From NCBI GenBank assembly GCA_018262395.1, contig JAGSYM010000243.1:1-5738 (forward strand): DNA of 5,738 bases, read 5' to 3'. The DNA is from Nitrospirota bacterium. GTDB lineage: Bacteria > Nitrospirota > Thermodesulfovibrionia > Thermodesulfovibrionales > SM23-35. The translations under genes were made by a program, and so were the position numbers. The notes below the pieces were generated by a model. It did not search any database. It saw only the letters and a list, made by a program, of their open reading frames with translations, and had not been told where the DNA came from. Below, one piece after another: positions 5,228-5,738 of this stretch (the stretch's first letter is position 1; each line of letters starts with the position of its first letter).

Positions 5228-5738
5228 AACTGAGAAGAGACATTCTCCTTGGCAGATGGGTTGAAGTCCTGTCAGAATCATTAAGCCCTTCAGATTATCT
5301 GCTGGTACCAGACAATACACCGGTGGAGGAGACGTGCGCGCTCTGCCCAGGCAGGGAACGGGAAACACCGGTCGAGATTACATCCATGCGAATGCCTAAT
5401 GGCAATCGGTGGTCGGTACGGGCTCTTCCCAGTCTCCGGCCTATGTTTCAGATAGAAGGCGACTTGGGAAGGAGAGGGGTGGGCATTTATGACAAGATGA
5501 ACAATATCGGTGCCAACGAAATTCTTGTTGAATCTCCTGAACATAGTACACGGCCTGAGGATATGGGAGTGGACCAGATGGTGCGTGTCATAACCCTCTA
5601 TCGAAACCGCATTGCTGATCTTGAACGGGATTCAAGGATCAGATACATTTCAAAATTTATGCACAGGAAGCACAAAGTGGTGCCTAATCTGAGCCTTGAA
5701 GGACTGAGGATTATTTTTACGAGGAATGCAGATGCATG
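5221..5738 (+). CDS. galT: Galactose-1-phosphate uridylyltransferase family protein, partial; end is chimeric
   Basis: 172 codons are present and the frame runs off the right edge. GalT and related HIT-superfamily nucleotidyltransferases move nucleoside monophosphate between sugar phosphates. The first 140 residues fit the N-terminal half: RRDILLGRWV (5-14), a zinc-type CALCPG at 39-44, and a DKMNNIGANEILVESPEH run at 91-108 that matches the family's conserved GxHE/PEH block, here with asparagine where histidine is more common. The histidine active-site motif (HxHxQ type) would come later and is not in the window. From 5640 on the sequence is a copy of the coaX 3' end, so residues after about 140 (reading RYISKFMHRK and onward) are CoaX, not GalT. 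Exact substrate specificity cannot be judged; related ADP-glucose phosphorylase-like proteins share these motifs. Confidence 0.75.
   Translation, partial: MHELRRDILLGRWVEVLSESLSPSDYLLVPDNTPVEETCALCPGRERETPVEITSMRMPNGNRWSVRALPSLRPMFQIEGDLGRRGVGIYDKMNNIGANEILVESPEHSTRPEDMGVDQMVRVITLYRNRIADLERDSRIRYISKFMHRKHKVVPNLSLEGLRIIFTRNADA
5640..5738 (+). repeat. 99-bp direct repeat, copy 2 (displaced, inside galT, to the window end)
   Basis: An exact copy of 5109-5207 placed within the galT frame. Because the offset is 531 bases the frame stays open, and it would stop at a copied TGA if the next base were A. Family expectation at this point of GalT is a different continuation, so the join is probably an artefact of assembly or amplification, or less likely a real tandem duplication of 531 bp. 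Confidence 0.95.

Noticed and set aside
5109..5738. Terminal repeat as a sign of a circular plasmid or phage genome
   Set aside because: The partner copy is internal (5109-5207), not at the left edge of the window, so the repeat does not join the two ends. All genes are ordinary chromosomal ones.
5640..5738. A genuine GalT-CoaX fusion domain
   Set aside because: Only the last 32 or so residues of CoaX are present, too little for a domain. The copy is exact at DNA level and ends at the window edge.

Overview
This window is ordinary bacterial chromosome of roughly balanced base composition. It holds two gene blocks that diverge from an intergenic region at about 2829-3002. I see no transposase, tRNA, rRNA, CRISPR array or phage gene. 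The gene set (Soj/Spo0J-type ParA/ParB, a thioredoxin-reductase-like flavoprotein, a stand-alone biotin ligase, type III pantothenate kinase and a GalT-family protein) suggests a Nitrospirota or sulfate-reducer-like (Desulfobacterota) lineage. That placement is an inference from family flavour and from a small protein that resembles, from memory, the DVU0772 family. No marker gene fixes the taxonomy.

Minus-strand block (2828 down to 1): a 118-aa conserved small protein; parA; parB, which overlaps parA by 29 nt; then a thioredoxin-reductase-like protein that runs off the left edge. The parA/parB pair is the chromosome-segregation module. The reductase has its own strong Shine-Dalgarno sequence and a possible extended -10 promoter. 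It keeps the FAD site and the CxxC redox centre but has lost the residues that normally bind NADPH.

Plus-strand block (3003 to 5738): a metallo-beta-lactamase-fold hydrolase with an export signal, broken by an internal deletion and frameshift; birA; coaX, starting directly after the birA stop; and the start of a GalT-family gene. The spacing is tight enough for one operon. BirA and CoaX handle biotin attachment and the first step of CoA synthesis.

The right end is structurally suspicious. A 20-bp tandem duplication sits on the coaX/galT junction. The last 99 bases of the window are an exact second copy of the 3' end of coaX, inserted in frame into galT. The 99-bp copy stops at the same base where the first 20-bp unit stops. 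This looks more like an assembly or amplification join than biology, and the galT sequence after base 5639 should not be trusted. I found no convincing new multi-gene system. The points most worth following are the atypical reductase, the broken exported hydrolase and the end-of-window repeats.
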